From assembly GCA_013399895.1 (NCBI GenBank), contig VXBA01000662.1, positions 248,001 to 312,000 on the forward strand: a stretch of 64,000 nucleotides of DNA, written 5' to 3'. Source of the stretch: Serilophus lunatus (taxonomy: Eukaryota > Chordata > Aves > Passeriformes > Eurylaimidae). Below the pieces are notes generated by a model. The model ran no database searches, had not been told where the DNA came from, and saw nothing but the letters and a program-made list of their open reading frames with translations. Made by a program: the position numbers and the translations under genes. Below, piece after piece: positions 34,850 through 48,500 of the stretch (its first letter is position 1; the number at the start of each line of letters is the position of its first letter).

Positions 34850-36464
34850 TTCCCACATTCCCTGGCAGATGCGCCGGCTGCCACCCTGCCTTCCCACCTC
34901 GTCTGCCGCCGCCCCCCGAGTGTCCTTGGCGACACCGCGGAGCGCTAATCTCTGTTGACGCGGTCGCGTTATCTGATTCACGGTCTGGAAATTGCCTCGC
35001 TGCTGCTAAGTTTGGGAAGGCAGGAGAGGGAATGCAGGCTTTCCCCCAGCCCTTGCAGTGGACTGCAGCACACGCTCTGTGTCAGTCCCTTCCCACAGCC
35101 GGCAGCTCTCCGTTCCCGCTATTGCCACATCACCACCAGCAGCAGCCCCTCCGGCGTCCATTGGGAAGACTGTAAGTTAGGGATTTGAGAGAGCGTGCTG
35201 GGCAGCTGCTTGCCAAGGGTGCCTGTAGCTTCGTTGTACCCTGGTCTCTTCTTGAATTTTTTTTTTTTTTAAATAAATCTTTGTTTGTACACTTTCAAGT
35301 TTAAAACTTGAGTCAATAAGGTCAGGATAGCTGAGGCTTAGGTTAAGTATTGCACGTGCTCGAGCAAAAGTCTTTGAGCATACCTTCCAAACGCACTTGT
35401 GAGGAGGGGTGTTTGCTTTTTCTGACTCTGACTGACTGTTTCTTAAGTCCTTGGACACCCTGCTCAAGAATTCTTATTTCCCTTGAAGGTTTTTAAATAA
35501 TTATTTCAAATGCATATTTGTAGCAATTAGGTCTCTCTCAGAGTTAGGTAAACCAATCATCCATTCATTTCTACTCTTTCATATTTGGAAAACATTAGGT
35601 TTGTGAACAAAAAAAATCTGTCGTTTTTTATGCATGTGTTTTAAAAGCCCCCAGTCTTGCCTACATGTGCTTTGAGCTGCAAATGGACAGAACTTTGTGG
35701 CTTGGCTGGTATTTTCATTAATTGTATTTGCCCAGTGTTTGAATGTGTGAGGCCAGGCTCCGTGAAAGCAGAGGCAATGAACTATCAGATTACACTTGTC
35801 TTGGAGCCCTGCTCTATGTCAGGTTTCTTTTCTGACTGATGTTGTGGTTCTCTTGCATATTAGTAGTACACGATATTAAGGAGTTTGTACTAAAAAAAGT
35901 CTTTTTTATGTTTTAAACTCTGAGAGTGAGTGCAAAAACTAAAAACTTTTTAGCTACTTGCAAAGTATGTTGTTCTATTATCAGTATGCTAGTCATCTAT
36001 TAGACTTGCTAGCCTTAGAAGAAGCAGTACTTACTAAATTAATGTCCTGGCAATAGCAATGTCTTATGTTTACTTTTTTAATTATGAAATTAAAGTGTTT
36101 TTATACTTTAGCATGCTGCAAAATTAAACAATTGCTTTTAGGGCAAATTTGTCGCCTTCTGCAAGTTTGAGCATTCCTGTGTGAATGCTGAACTTCTTGC
36201 CATCCAGCTGAAAACTTTTTAGTTTTGAGCTTAGTGGCAGATAAACAAGCGTGTGAGAAAGTTATTAGGGAAGGAGTAAAGCTGAAAGATCAACACAGAC
36301 ATCATCTGAATGTGAAATTTTTGCGGCTGAGGCTTCAAAACACTGTAGTGGACAGATTTTTAAGGAGTTCCTCAAACATTAGTTTGAGAATTATACTTCA
36401 GTATCAGTTTTCTCTTGACTAGGCATTAAGAAGGCTTTCCTTTATCTGCATTTTGTTTTGGTAG

Positions 36465-36583
36465 GTTCAAGTTTATTAGTTGCAGCTCAAGATGCTACGG
36501 AAGATGAGGAAGCTGTGGAAGATACTGTAGTTGAAGATGAAGATGATGAAGCTGAAGTTGAAGAAGATGAGCCAACAGACTTG
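36465..36583 (+). CDS. SSR1: SSR1 coding exon 2: acidic lumenal N-terminus
   Basis: Reads SSLLVAAQDATEDEEAVEDT and continues VVEDEDDEAEVEEDEPTDL. The likely signal-peptidase site lies before AAQD or nearby. Acceptor TTGGTAG, donor GTAACT. The upstream split codon requires a G-type first base from the unseen exon 1. Confidence 0.95.
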
Positions 36584-39500
36584 GTAACTGCACATGAATG
36601 TTACTTCAAAAGTATGAATTATCCAGCTTCAAGCATTTCTGGTCTATTTTACATATGAGTTTACTAGCGTTGCTATCTTCAAATAGCTATTTCCACATCT
36701 CCAATTAGGCTCATGTTCAGTTTAAAGTGTCAGAAAGACTTATCCTTTTCTTCATGAATTACCAGTTGAGGAACCACTGGGGAGAAACTTGATTTCTTAC
36801 TGCCAAAACTGTGGGTGACAAAAAAAACAACAGCAAGGGAGAGAATCACATTCTCATGGGAGCCCCCTGTAGTTGTTCTCCAGCTTAAGCTGCGCCTCAG
36901 TAAACTGAGAACAACGGCGGGGCATAGGACTACTTCATTCTGGCTGCTTTAGTGCTTATTTTCAAGGGGCAACAGAATATTGGTGCTTAATTAAGCAGAG
37001 TATTAATTCTGCAATCTTGTTTTTGTAGCCCGTTTTCACTTGCTACATTCCTGGCCTCTGACACTTGTTGCAGGGTATGCCCGCGGCATGTTGCTGTTTG
37101 GGATCACTTGCTGCAGCTTGACAAACCTTTAAAAAGTTCCTTTGACATAGGTTTCCCTCAGCAGACCAGGGGAGATAGTTTAGTAATTGAGTGCTACTGC
37201 AATAGGGACGGCTCAAGCTGAATCCCTCTGGAAAGGGACCCAGAATCAAATGCCAGGGCTTTTATAGCCTTACAACCTGTGCACCTGTTCTTCACACACC
37301 TTGCCCGTGCCTCTTGGTTTAATGGTAATTTTTGTTCTAGGTTCTCCTTGTTCCTTGTCAAATTCTTTCTCTGTAGCTGTATTCATCTGGATGGGTTGCA
37401 CGTTCTGCTGACAGCTGTGGCTTCCAAATGTTTCAGTTTGCACTGGTCTCAAAGCCTTCTTTCACATAGCTAAGCCAGTTCAAGATTAATTCAACTTTTC
37501 AAGGTGAAAGTTTGCAGCTTGCAGCCTTAGCCTTGTTACTCAGGCTAAGCAAAACTAATCAGACAAGGCAATACAGTTAAAAGAATTCAGCTAACTAAAT
37601 TTATTTCACAACACAAATTCAAAAAATTGAAAACAAAAAGAAATTGTGAACAAATAAGTGAAATATTTTATGCAGTTTCGTGAATAGCAGTTGAGTATTA
37701 GCCTTGCTAGACACTTGGTGTACTTAGATTTGTATGAATTCTCATATTTCTAATGTAATTAAGGAAGTTTGGGTTCATCATTAGAAGACACACATAATAA
37801 AAATGAAGACCTGGTAAAACTGTTCTTAGATTCTGTCAGATTTTACTAATGTTGGTAGGTTGGTGAGCTTATGGTTGACCAGCTTTGCTAAGTGATAGAA
37901 GGTATGCTATGTCAGTAAAGACAGAAAATTATTAAATAACCTTTTGGATGTAATTTGCTTTTAACAAATAGTCTACAACTCATGTATGAAGTAGTACACT
38001 TTCTAGGCAGTGTCTTTTATTTTCAACTGGAATGGAAGATACATTTTTGCAGAGTATCCTGAGTTCAAGATGCTGGGTGCTCAGCTCTGTTTCCCTAGTT
38101 CATAAGAGTATGTCTGATCCGGTCGGATACCCACTGCTCCAGGTGGTCATTTGAGCACTAAAATCAAATGATCTCACTGACTTGCAAGCAGTTTAACTGA
38201 GACTACTCAAAACTGGGTCAGCCTTGTTTCTATTTAGATGATGTGGTGATGGTCACCTAATCCCCAAGTGCAAAATAAGCCCTCAATGCTTGCATTTGCC
38301 AAATTAAAAAGTATATTATCGCAAAGGTGAAATTGAACAAGTGGGTCCATGAACTTGCTGATTTCTAACAGTCTTAACTGTTTTCAGGCATAAATACACT
38401 TAACTAATTAAAACTGAATAGAAAGCTGCAATAAACATTCCCTGAATGTTTAGGAAAGTAACTCTCATTTGTCTTATGGTTGTCTGCAGTTTGGAAATGC
38501 TTGTTTTCTTAGTAGAAATATCTTGGATGTGAACACTTAACATTTAGATTCTATTCCTTTCACCTGCAAGCAGAAACCAGACCGATGCTTTCTGATTATA
38601 AACCTTTCAGTAGGGGTAAATGCAGTTCAGATTAGTCACTGACTCAAATACAACAAGTAGAAAGAAAAACGCTGAAAGTAATGCTAATCACGTCTAGAGG
38701 GAGAACAGACCATGTGCTAATCTTGCAACAGAAGGAGTTGGTACAAATACCTGCTGTTGTTGCTTGCTTTGACACATGGGATTCTCATGAACCAAGCACG
38801 GTCTTTGCTTCACTGTTCATTATAGGATTTTTCAAAAATGTCTCTTGTCTTAGACAGAAGAAAAAGAGGAAGAAGACTTGTCAGGAGAGCCTAAAGCCTC
38901 ACCTAGTGCTGACACAACCATCTTATTTGTGAAAGGTGAAGGTAAGAGCCCTGCTAATCTACCATTCTCTTTACTGTTCCTTAAACTGTATCAGTGTGTG
39001 CATGAAACAGTGAAGCTCTAAAGCCACAATGTCTGTTCTAGATGGTCTCTGTTTAGAAATTTGCTACATGTGGTATATGAAGTTTCTAATGGTTGAATAT
39101 CTTTTTGTGTTTCAGACTTTCCGGCCAACAACATTGTAAAATTTCTGGTGGGCTTCACCAACAAGGGCACCGAGGATTTCATTGTCGAGTCTCTGGATGC
39201 TTCTTTCCGGTATCCTCAAGACTACCAGTTCTATATCCAGAACTTCACAGCTCTCTCTCTGAATACAGTAGTTCCACCACAGAGACAAGCCACGTTCGAG
39301 TACTCTTTCATCCCTGCTGAGCCTATGGGTGGTCGTCCTTTTGGTCTGGTTATCAATCTCAACTACAAAGATGTAAATGTAAGCCTGATACTGCAATTCA
39401 TTTGAACCTTCCTAGTTCGTGTGGGGGTGTCAGGAAGGAACTGCTTAATCAAGTTACTACCTCTTCAGAAAGTGAATGTCTCTGTGGTATTTAAGCAAAT

Positions 39501-42500
39501 CAGTAGATATATAAGCACAGCAAGTGACTGTGAAACAAGTAGCCAGTAGTTCCCCTTGCATTTAAAGTTTTATGTCAGTGATAGAAGCTGGAATGCCTTA
39601 GAACTATATCGTAGTGGGCAGTACTCCTAAAGAACCCAACCAACCAAACTAAAGCTTTCTTTAGAATAACTTAAATGTCACTGTGCTTTTCAGATTGGGC
39701 TTTGCTAATAAATGCTTCTATCAACCTGAATGCCACCTGCAGACTTCGCTCTAGGCAAATAAATGGCCAGTCGTTGCAATCTGGGGGACGATTATCCAAA
39801 AGCATAAATAGAGATTAAAATAGGGGATTCTTTTTCTCTTTTAGTGCTGGTCAGAGATTAACAGGCTTCTGTATCTTTGTGTTTTGGTAGTCCTAATAAA
39901 CCCTTCCTATGTAATATCTCTTGTTATAGTAAATAACATATTGAAGGCTAGATATGACTGTCTTGCTAATGACAAGACTGTTCATTGTACTCACAACAAA
40001 ACATTTGTGCTTTTATGTGTTGAGTCAAAATAGCACTACTTATAAACTTAGTAAAGTCTTGTGCAGGAGTTGCTGTTTTCTATAATTTTTCCAAGAACAT
40101 GGAACAAGATAAACATTTGTACTTTGTATCCTGTGTTTAAGAAATTAACTTGAAATGTTATGTGCAAACTTTGTTATAGGGCAATGTGTTTCAAGATGCT
40201 GTCTTCAATCAAACTGTTACAATTATTGAAAAAGAAGATGGGCTGGATGGAGAAACGTAAGGAGACTGGAGATTCAAGTTTAGTTGGTAGAGCAGGTTAT
40301 TGGTGGTGCCAGTGGGAATAGTTCTTGCGTCCTTGTTTTACTGAATGTGAGGTCTGCTGTGTTCATGGTGTAGCAGGCATTTGACTGATACAATGGTGAC
40401 AGACTGAAAATAAGAACTTTTTTCCAAGATTAAGGTCTTTATTAATAGTGAGGGTCCTCAGGATTGGTACTGTGTCCATGAGCAGTTTACAGATGTGCTT
40501 TAGCTCAGAGGGTTTAAGCCTGGAATACAACCTGAAGTTATACGGGCACATAGCAGTTCAAAGATGTTAAGCTTTTGCTATTCTTTGTTGCATTAACTCC
40601 TATCTGTAGAAAGTATCTTTCAGCAGTGATGTTTTTCAAAGACTAAGTAGATCTGACAGGCCTTCTGTGTTGCAAGTGTATGCTGTGGTGATACACTTTT
40701 AAACACTAACACTGGAGTGGAATTTTAGGTGAACCTGTGAGTTAACCTTCAGAAGTACTTGCAGGCAATGCTGAAAATCTGAATGGTCCTGCCACAGGTA
40801 GAAATTGCCTGCTGAGCAAGCTTTGTTTTAAAAGATGTCAGCCAAATGAAATAGCTGTTGCATTAATTCATCTCTCTCAGATAGAATAGCATAAACGAAA
40901 GAACAATTGGTCATGTGAAAGTGTGCAATACTCTGAAAAAGGAACTCTCGAAAGAATTCAAAGAATCTGTTTTTGTGAATGTCCTGTGAACAGATAAACA
41001 TCACTGTTATAGGGTAATTATTTAAGTCTCTTCTTTAGTTTAACTCCTTTCCTTTACCGTAAGTCTGAGTTCAGATGTAGCTTGGAATACATTCTTTACT
41101 CATGAACTGCCTACTGCCCAGGTTCATTTTAGATATAACTTATGTTCCCCTCTTGCTATCAACAGGTGTTTCACATAGAACTTCTCAAATCAAACCCAAA
41201 TGCGCAGATTAGAAAAATTATTGATTGTGTAGGTAGAATTCTAACTGTGGAACACAGGGCAAGGTAAGCAAGGTCTTTCAAAGATCTGTTGCAAATAAAT
41301 TAGTGTCCTAAAAGGACTTGCTTTGCAGTAGTGTACTACAAGCATTTAAGGGATTTCTAAGGATTTTAAGTGGTTTAACTGTCACAAATGTAAATATTGC
41401 CTGTGACCCAATATCTTGAAACTTCATAATAATGCAAAAATTTCTTGAAGATAGGAAATATCAGTATTTATTTATAACAGCTTTCTAATTTATACAGCAT
41501 TTTTCAAGCATTCTGTTGTTCAGAATTAGGCTTATGATTAGTTTCCAAAATCAAAGTCAGAATATATACATAATATTTGTTTGCACTTCAGTTTCAGATT
41601 CATTGGTTTTTTGCCCCCTACAAAACGTTCTTAGGAGGCCAAAGCTAGGCTTAGTTTCTGTGCTTCTTTGCAAACTCTTTTCAAAACTTAACATTTTTAA
41701 TTAACTAAAAATTATAAATTAAGATTTAATTAAACTGTTTTTCAAAGGATCTTCATGTACATGTTCCTCGCTGGACTTGGTCTACTCGTCATTGTTGGCC
41801 TACATCAGTTACTAGAGTCTAGGAAGGTGGGTGGTGTGCTTGTGTATGTGCTTGTTGATACAAAACCTTTCTGATGTGAGAAGAAAGCAATTCAGCAATT
41901 GCTTTTGTTGTATGATGGTACAGGTAGTATTTCAGAAGATCTATTTTTAGAACTTTAGGTGTTACTGGAGAAACTGAAGAGTTTTTAGAAAGTTCATAAT
42001 TGAAGACACTTTGATTGCTCAGCTCATGTTCTTTGGGTCATGCCACAGTCACTGGATGTATGTGTCTTCTGATTTGGTACTTATTGGGTGAATTTTCCCC
42101 ATGTCCTCTATTTCTGCCTTTGGTCAGACTTTGGGGAAAACAGCTGCCTAGTCCTTTACTTAGTTCTTAACAAAGCTTTGCCATAATGTTGATTAGGGCC
42201 TTCTGAATTCCATTTGTAATGGTATAACAGCTAAGGAAGGGTTTGTCTGTGTATGTGGTTTGGCAAGTAAAAGCTATTGAAAAGTAAAGTCTCATCTGCA
42301 TGTAATGCGTAACTTATGTGTTTGTGTAGTCTGGCTTGTAATACTTTTGAAGTAGCTTCATTTGGGAAGAGTTATGGAATGATTATTGTGCTTTGACATC
42401 TCTTTTGCAAGGTGGCGTACGAGAATGTTGTATTAGTCTGAGAAAGCATAACGAAACTGGTCATCACAAAATCTGATTAATCATCAGCCATTTTTTGCAA

Positions 42501-45500
42501 TAATAACTTGCTCAGGTGTGCATGAAATCTTGATGTCTTTGTGTGGAATAAGTCATGTTACCACTTCTAATGTCTCGCAATAGGCTTAGGGAAATAAATT
42601 GCTAATAGGAAGGATAGCTTTAACTCCAAAGGCAGCTCAGTACATTGACTAGCCTTGTGCCTTAATGAAATAATTGCAATTCATTAAAGATAGCATTTCT
42701 AGTAGTTTCTAATGCTTGTGCTATCCAAACCTTGTTTAAGAGAAAAAACTTTATTCTTTTTTGAATTTTCAGAGGAAAAGACCGGTACAGAAAGTAGAGA
42801 TGGGAACATCAAACCAGAATGATGTCGATATGAGCTGGATTCCCCAAGAAACTTTAAATCAAATAAGTAAGTAGTGTGCCTTCCAGAACTTGGAGCATAA
42901 CAAACTTACTTGATCAATTAATTGTAATCAGATAAGTAGCTGATACCAACTTCTCAGAAGAACATAGATATCTTCTAGGGAATTAAAGGCTGTCTAAAGC
43001 ACTGTGCTTAATGACCGGACTCTTAGTTTAGCAGTCTGTTCTTTATAGACCAAGCTTCACTGGTTGATATAATAATGACTATCAGTGACTTTTACAATTT
43101 GTTCTGTAGACTGTTTTTCAACAGTATAAAACCTCTACCCAAAACCTGGATCACAAAGGAAGTTTAAATTGGAGAAAGTAGCTGTCATCTCAAAGTTTCT
43201 AAGTTCTGAAAGTTTGCCTGTAGACCAAGTTTGTAAGTAAGCATTAGAAGTATATGTTAACTAAAGTCACATTAAAACTTGGTGTTAATGTCCTTCACAA
43301 ATCCAAGATGAGTAAGTGCTACTTGGTGCCTGAAATGACAACAGGAAACCAAATATCTGATTTCCTTAGACCGTTTGTGGATATTTCTAACTTCTCTTCC
43401 TTCTCTTTTGCTTTCCTATGGCTTCAGTGCAGAGTAGAAGAGGTGAGGCAAACTCTTAAGAGCTGAAGAGTGAAAGTGGTTAATGTGCTGTCCATGTCAT
43501 AATTGAGCATGGATAGAAGTAGAGCTTTCTGCTTGCAATGACCGGTGAATGTAGCATGAGCAGTAAAAGATTACAGAACAGATGCATGCAACAGCACAAA
43601 TGCACTTTATATACTTCTAAATTTATGTTTTTATGTATTTTGTGTATGTAGTTCTGGTATTATATATTATCTGGTATTATATTGTAGTAACATAGTTTTG
43701 GTAGAATATTGCTGAAGAATTGTTGTCTGCCCTAACAGTCCCCATAACTCTGTCTAAAGACAGATATGTATCTTGCCTTCTCCGCTACCTTGGAGTAGCA
43801 TCAAGCTGATACTACATGAGGATGGTGGAAGACAGTTCATGGCCAATGGCCGAGTGCATCTTTTTTCAGTGAGGAACAAACCTCACCCTTGGGTATAACA
43901 GATTAATAGTCAGCCTTATCTTCCTCATCCCTGGTGAAATCCTATCATCAGTAGCATTGGCAGGTGTGAGGTGAGAGCCTCAACAAAGAGCATCCTAGAC
44001 GAGATGCAAAGAGAATGGCTTAGAAAACCCTTTGTGGGGCCTACCTTTACTTGGCAAAGACTTCTTTTTTGATGAAATAAGCATATTCTGAGCTTCATTC
44101 CATGTAGAAGAGCTAGAGGCCTTACCTGTGATAGGAAGTTGTGCCATGACTTTGTTTTTTAAGTCTTTCACCCTTTCAGCTGTATCTGCATGACATGGGT
44201 ATATGGGCTAGTGCTTTATGATGTAAGCTTTCTTGTACATTGACCTCTGTGAGACACAAAAATGATGGTATAAAATCCATGCATAGGAATTTGAAAAGTC
44301 TCACTCTAGCAAGAAAAACTGCAGCTCTAAATGCTATTTTTTTTCTAAAGAGCAAGTTAGCTTTAAATGGATTCAAATCCTGGTAATATTTGGGCCCTGT
44401 CCTGATCCCTTTAAGCCAAATAGGTATTCATAGTTTAATAACTTGAAGTCTAGGAAAAACTGATGTTTTAAGTTGTACTTCATTGTGGTTAGAATTCTTT
44501 AAAATTTGTGACCTTCAAGATCTCAGGGGTTCTTAAATTCTTATTGTTGGAAGACATTTCATACTGTACTGATTAGCTGCTCCTTGTGTTTGTACGTACT
44601 CTAAACGATGGAATTATTGGAGGTTGTTCTGCTTAAGAAAACAGGCATTTTTAAGTAAATGCACTTGCACATAGCAAATGCACTTAGCAATCACTTTAGC
44701 ACTTTGTACACAGTATTGAAGCTTCTCTACAATATTTGTAGAACCATAGAATAGTTTGTGTTGGGATCTTAAAGATCATCCAGTTCCAACCATTGGCAGG
44801 AACACCTTTCCCCTAGACCAGGTTGCACTGAGCCCCATCCAGCCTGGCCTTGCACATTTCCAGGGATGGGACATCCACAGCTTCTCTGGGCAACCTGTCC
44901 CAGGCCTCACCACCCTCACAGTCAAGAATCCCTATATGAGATATCTGATTTCAGAGTGCATCTTCATAGTCAAATGTGGATGCTTTCTGGAAAAGTGTGT
45001 TTTTTCACAACAAACCCCCTTGTCTTCAGGTGCTAATCTGTATGAATGTGGAAATATTTCAAGTAAGACAAAGCCATCTAAAGGAGAGTCAATCACATAT
45101 TCTTCAGGCAAGGAAACTTAAGCCAGTAATGATCAAAATAATTAACTTTCAAAAAGTCTAGTTATTGACCATGAAAATTTTCTTAACAGCAGAGTATGTG
45201 GTTTTGCCTGGAGGTGGTTTTTTGTTTGGGGTTTTTGGTTTTTTTTTTGTATTTTAATAAAGGGCAAATAGAACAAAACTCACCCCAGAGTTGCATGCTA
45301 TGGAATGAAAGCATTTTTATTACCTTCTGTTTAGGATGCAACAGCCTTGACAAGTTGTTTGAACTGTCTTCTTTGTGGTAATACACTGCACTAAAAGGGG
45401 AGTTTGTCTTGTGTTTGAAAGGAGAAAAATACATGGTCATGTAACAATTGCAGTTGATGTAACTACCTCTTCTTTTTTCTTTTAATCTAGATAAAGCTTC

Positions 45501-45558
45501 ACCAAGGAGGTTGCCCTACAAGAGGGCACAGAAGAGACCAGTGGGCTCTGATGAGTAA
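36465..45558 (+). CDS. SSR1: SSR1, translocon-associated protein alpha subunit (exons 2-8; 5' end missing)
   Basis: SSR1 (TRAP-alpha) is a single-pass ER membrane protein of the TRAP complex, which sits beside the Sec61 translocon and helps insert some secretory and membrane proteins. Seven exons with consistent phases give 261 residues plus one split codon at the start; human SSR1 has 286, so about 23 residues, the signal peptide, are absent. Visible in order: acidic lumenal segment (exons 2-3), lumenal fold with N-glycosylation sequons NFTA and NQTV, one transmembrane helix (FMYMFLAGLGLLVIVGLHQL), and a basic cytosolic tail that contacts the ribosome, ending in GSDE. Exon 1 must end with one base to complete the first codon of exon 2, and is most likely in the gap at 34177-34849. 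No disruption was seen. Confidence 0.97.
38854..38941 (+). CDS. SSR1: SSR1 coding exon 3
   Basis: Reads TEEKEEEDLSGEPKASPSAD then TTILFVKGE. It continues the acidic calcium-binding-like stretch and starts the folded lumenal domain. Acceptor GTCTTAG, donor GTAAGA. Confidence 0.95.
39116..39378 (+). CDS. SSR1: SSR1 coding exon 4: lumenal domain core
   Basis: The largest exon (263 bases): FPANNIVKFLVGFTNKGTED through NLNYKDVN, including the glycosylation sequon NFTA. Acceptor TTTCAG, donor GTAAGC. It is the most conserved part of the protein. Confidence 0.96.
40180..40256 (+). CDS. SSR1: SSR1 coding exon 5
   Basis: Reads GNVFQDAVFNQTVTIIEKED then GLDGE, with the second sequon NQTV. Acceptor TTATAG, donor GTAAGG; the last codon (AC|G) is split. 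Confidence 0.95.
41748..41826 (+). CDS. SSR1: SSR1 coding exon 6: transmembrane helix
   Basis: Reads IFMYMFLAGLGLLVIVGLHQ then LLESRK: the single membrane span followed by the first basic residues of the cytosolic tail. Donor GTGGGT. Confidence 0.96.
42773..42866 (+). CDS. SSR1: SSR1 coding exon 7: cytosolic tail
   Basis: Reads RKRPVQKVEMGTSNQNDVDM then SWIPQETLNQI. Acceptor TTTTCAG, donor GTAAGT, leaving one base for the next exon. Confidence 0.95.
44742..44930 (-). mobile_element. CR1 LINE 3' end in SSR1 intron 7
   Basis: Reverse-oriented CR1 tail: ACCATAGAATAG, then GATCTTAAAGATCATCCAGT, then GCCCCATCCAGCCTGGCCTT and TTTCCAGGGATGGGACATCC. It is about 190 bases long, 5'-truncated and antisense to SSR1. 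Confidence 0.9.
45491..45558 (+). CDS. SSR1: SSR1 coding exon 8: basic C-terminus and stop
   Basis: Completes Asn and reads KASPRRLPYKRAQKRPVGSD then E and TAA at 45556-45558. Acceptor TAATCTAG. Confidence 0.96.
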
Positions 45559-48500
45559 TGTTAAATAGTACAACAGTTGAACCTTTACTAATCCTGCCTG
45601 TTTGTGTTTTTTTTGGATTGGAGTAGTGCAGAGAATCCATATCACCATAAGGAAAATACTGCTAAACATTTGGACTGAACAGATTAACTGAATGGTGTTA
45701 ATATTACTGAAAATGCACTTCTCTTTTAATTTTTTTTAATTGTTGGGGCATGGGGGGAGGTAGCCATTAAGATTTGTGCCTGCGTGTGTAAGCGATTGGT
45801 CTTAACAGAAACATGTTACCTGAAATGTGCCTTTAGAGTTCTCTGTAATGCTGGCTTGTCATCTGTACACTGTCTTTGAAGGATTTTTCTCCTCTCCCTA
45901 ATCTGAATGTCTAGTGACTTAATCTGTCTTGATTGTATCATAGCTGTATCGGAATCTGTATACATTTTTCTTCTTCAGTAAGTAATGTTATTTTTTACAG
46001 CGTGCACACACTGAAGTTTGTGTGTGTGGTCCTGTTTCAGTGGCAAGGCATTGATCATCTAGACTTCTGCATAGTTTGCATTCTAAAGGCACAATTGGGT
46101 ATAGCTGCTTGTAGTGGTAGATATTGTGCTGCTGTTTTGATCTGGGCATGCAGTGACCTAAAAATCTGAACTTATCTGCATAGATGTTAGGAAGACTCTT
46201 ACACAGCAGCAGAACTTGTGAAGCATGGAATTTGTGTGCTGAATTGGTATTACTACATAAATTTTTTTTTTTATACCAAACTTGTTAAATGGTTAGTTAT
46301 TTGAGTCGTGCCAGCAGCTTAGGTATTCACATTATAAGTGATAGTTCTGCAATGTTTACTCAAGAAACTTTTGAATAAGCCAGAACAACTTTTCAGCAAG
46401 TTCTTGGTTCTCTCTCCTAAAAACTATGTCATATGTATCAGAATGTTGATTTTTTTTTTAAGCTGTACAAGGATTTGCTGTACACACTTGAAACTGAATT
46501 CAAAAAATGCTTGGCTTCAAATAATTATTTTATTGGCAAACTATTTAATTTACCCTTTACAGTTTTTAAATCTCAAATATCTTTCCACTGGTCAGTACAT
46601 TGGTCTGAGTTATTTTTTCTCCCTTTGTCTTTCTTACTAGTAACACAGGTATGCATATTCATTGCTAACTACATATTATTTCAGTATTTGAGCAGAAAAA
46701 CTTTATGAAATCAAAATTCCTTTGGTGACTTAGGTGATTACCAGGTACCGAGGTCTGAATGCACATCCACTGCATTCAGGAATTTGACTGACAGGGAAAA
46801 GAGCAGATAATACAGAGCATCAATTTGCTGCCATTCAGGCAACTGGACAAGGCTTGAATTGTTTGCCTGTCAACTGCACCTCTTCCTGTGTCCGAAGGTT
46901 ATCTGGAAGCTTGTTGAATTCAGGAAGAGACATTGATTTGAGACCTCTGTCTTCTTTTCCTCCTCTTCCCGATCCCCACCTGTGGAAATGTTCTTTTTGA
47001 TCTAATACTTGCTCTTCAGGGACTAAGCTCCTGAGCCAGGGAACGCTGAGCAATACTTCCAAATCTTGTCACAGTGTGCTTGGAGCATCCAAGCTCTAAA
47101 ACTACCTGTGCTGGCACTAATTTATTATACACTTTGCCAGAACAAACTGTGAAGATGTTCTTGACTCATTTTGCTATGGAAGAGATGCTTTGATCAACTT
47201 CCTGAAAATATAGCTAGTCCAGGCAGAACGTTTTTGGCAGTGAAGATTGCTTAGTTGTCATACAGATCACTTAGCAACAATTGAATGCTGCCTTCATAAG
47301 AGGTATCTCCACTCAGATTGCATGGAACAACTTTGTTTGCATTTAGTGATGTAATCTGACTGACTCTGTGGTAGGTTTGAGGACTTATATTCAAGCTTAT
47401 ATTGATTCAACAGAGTGTTTATGTATTAAATGCTTTCTATGCTAAAGCCCTATAGCTTATTCTAGCACCTGATGCACTGAACTTCCAAGTTTGCTTTCTT
47501 GAACTATGTCTCTAACCTGACATCAAGAGGGTTTTTTCCACCTTCTGGTAATAGGTCGTCTTGAACTGTGTACTGTAGTTCTTCCCAGGATCAAAGGTAC
47601 TCTTTGAGGGGGTGGTGATGAGAGCTGCTCTCGATACAGTGGTACGCCAAGAAAGAAGACAAAGGATCAGAACAGAGGATACTAGTTTGTAATACCCTAC
47701 TTTTATTTGCTGAGATAAATGGTTTAGCCCTTGCTGAATAAGTCCAGGAACAAGTTAGGCCTTTAGGAGCTGAAGGATTGTACAAATAATTTCAGCTCTC
47801 TTCTCTGCACTCAGTGGTTAACTCCCAAATGCTTCACTTGTAAGCATCAAAGAGGAGAGGAGGCAGCTTACATAGGAACCTGCACTAGCAATGTCCACTT
47901 GTACCAAGACCATCTTTCTGATCATACAGCTTGGCATTCACTGTGGATGGTTCATAGGAACTTTCCCAGACAGAAGCACTTCATGAGAGCAGTGGCCAGT
48001 AGACCACTGATGCTCATGATAAATGTCATAATAATTTTGAATTACTTGTTTCTTGTTAATTTGCTATGGTTGATGTTTAGCAATAACATTCCGGTGTGCA
48101 GTGGTAACTGAACTTTGGCATCTCTAGCATTATTTCTAGTGAATAAGCCAGTCTACTATACTAATTTTTCTTCAAATGGGGAGAACATAGTTGCTGCTTT
48201 ATCCTGTTGGTTAGACAACTGTGATTTTTGGTACTTGAATTTTCTACTCAAATTTTAAACACAGAGATAGCTTAGTGTCACAGCTATGTTACTGGATATC
48301 ATTATTATCAGCTAAGTAGGGTATAGTTTCACTGACTTAAAGATGAGACAGCCAGTAGCAATTCTGGCTGTCTCTATGCCACCCCTTTCCATGTGGCAGC
48401 ACAAGCATTTTTATGGTTTAGTGTTCCTACCAGTGTTTGGCCAGTTCAGTACACTGCCACACCACTGCTCCTGTGAGGTTTTGAGAAGGCTTCACAGTGA

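Larger units (their letters stand above)
33850..35175 (+). promoter_or_regulatory. SSR1: GC/CpG-rich SSR1 promoter region (interrupted by the gap)
   Basis: CpG-rich sequence on both sides of the gap is followed 1.3 kb later by SSR1 exon 2. A good splice-donor consensus, GAAGACT|GTAAGT, lies at 35171/35172 and may end an untranslated or alternative first exon. No signal-peptide coding sequence is visible in the readable part. Confidence 0.6.

Noticed and set aside
34869..34950. ATG reading MRRLPPC... considered as SSR1 exon 1
   Set aside because: It starts a little like a TRAP-alpha signal peptide but has no hydrophobic core and no donor in the right phase.
33792..35175. Reading frames of 340-370 codons on both strands near 34-35 kb
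   Set aside because: They run through the N block, which has no stops by definition; only the flanking sequence is real.
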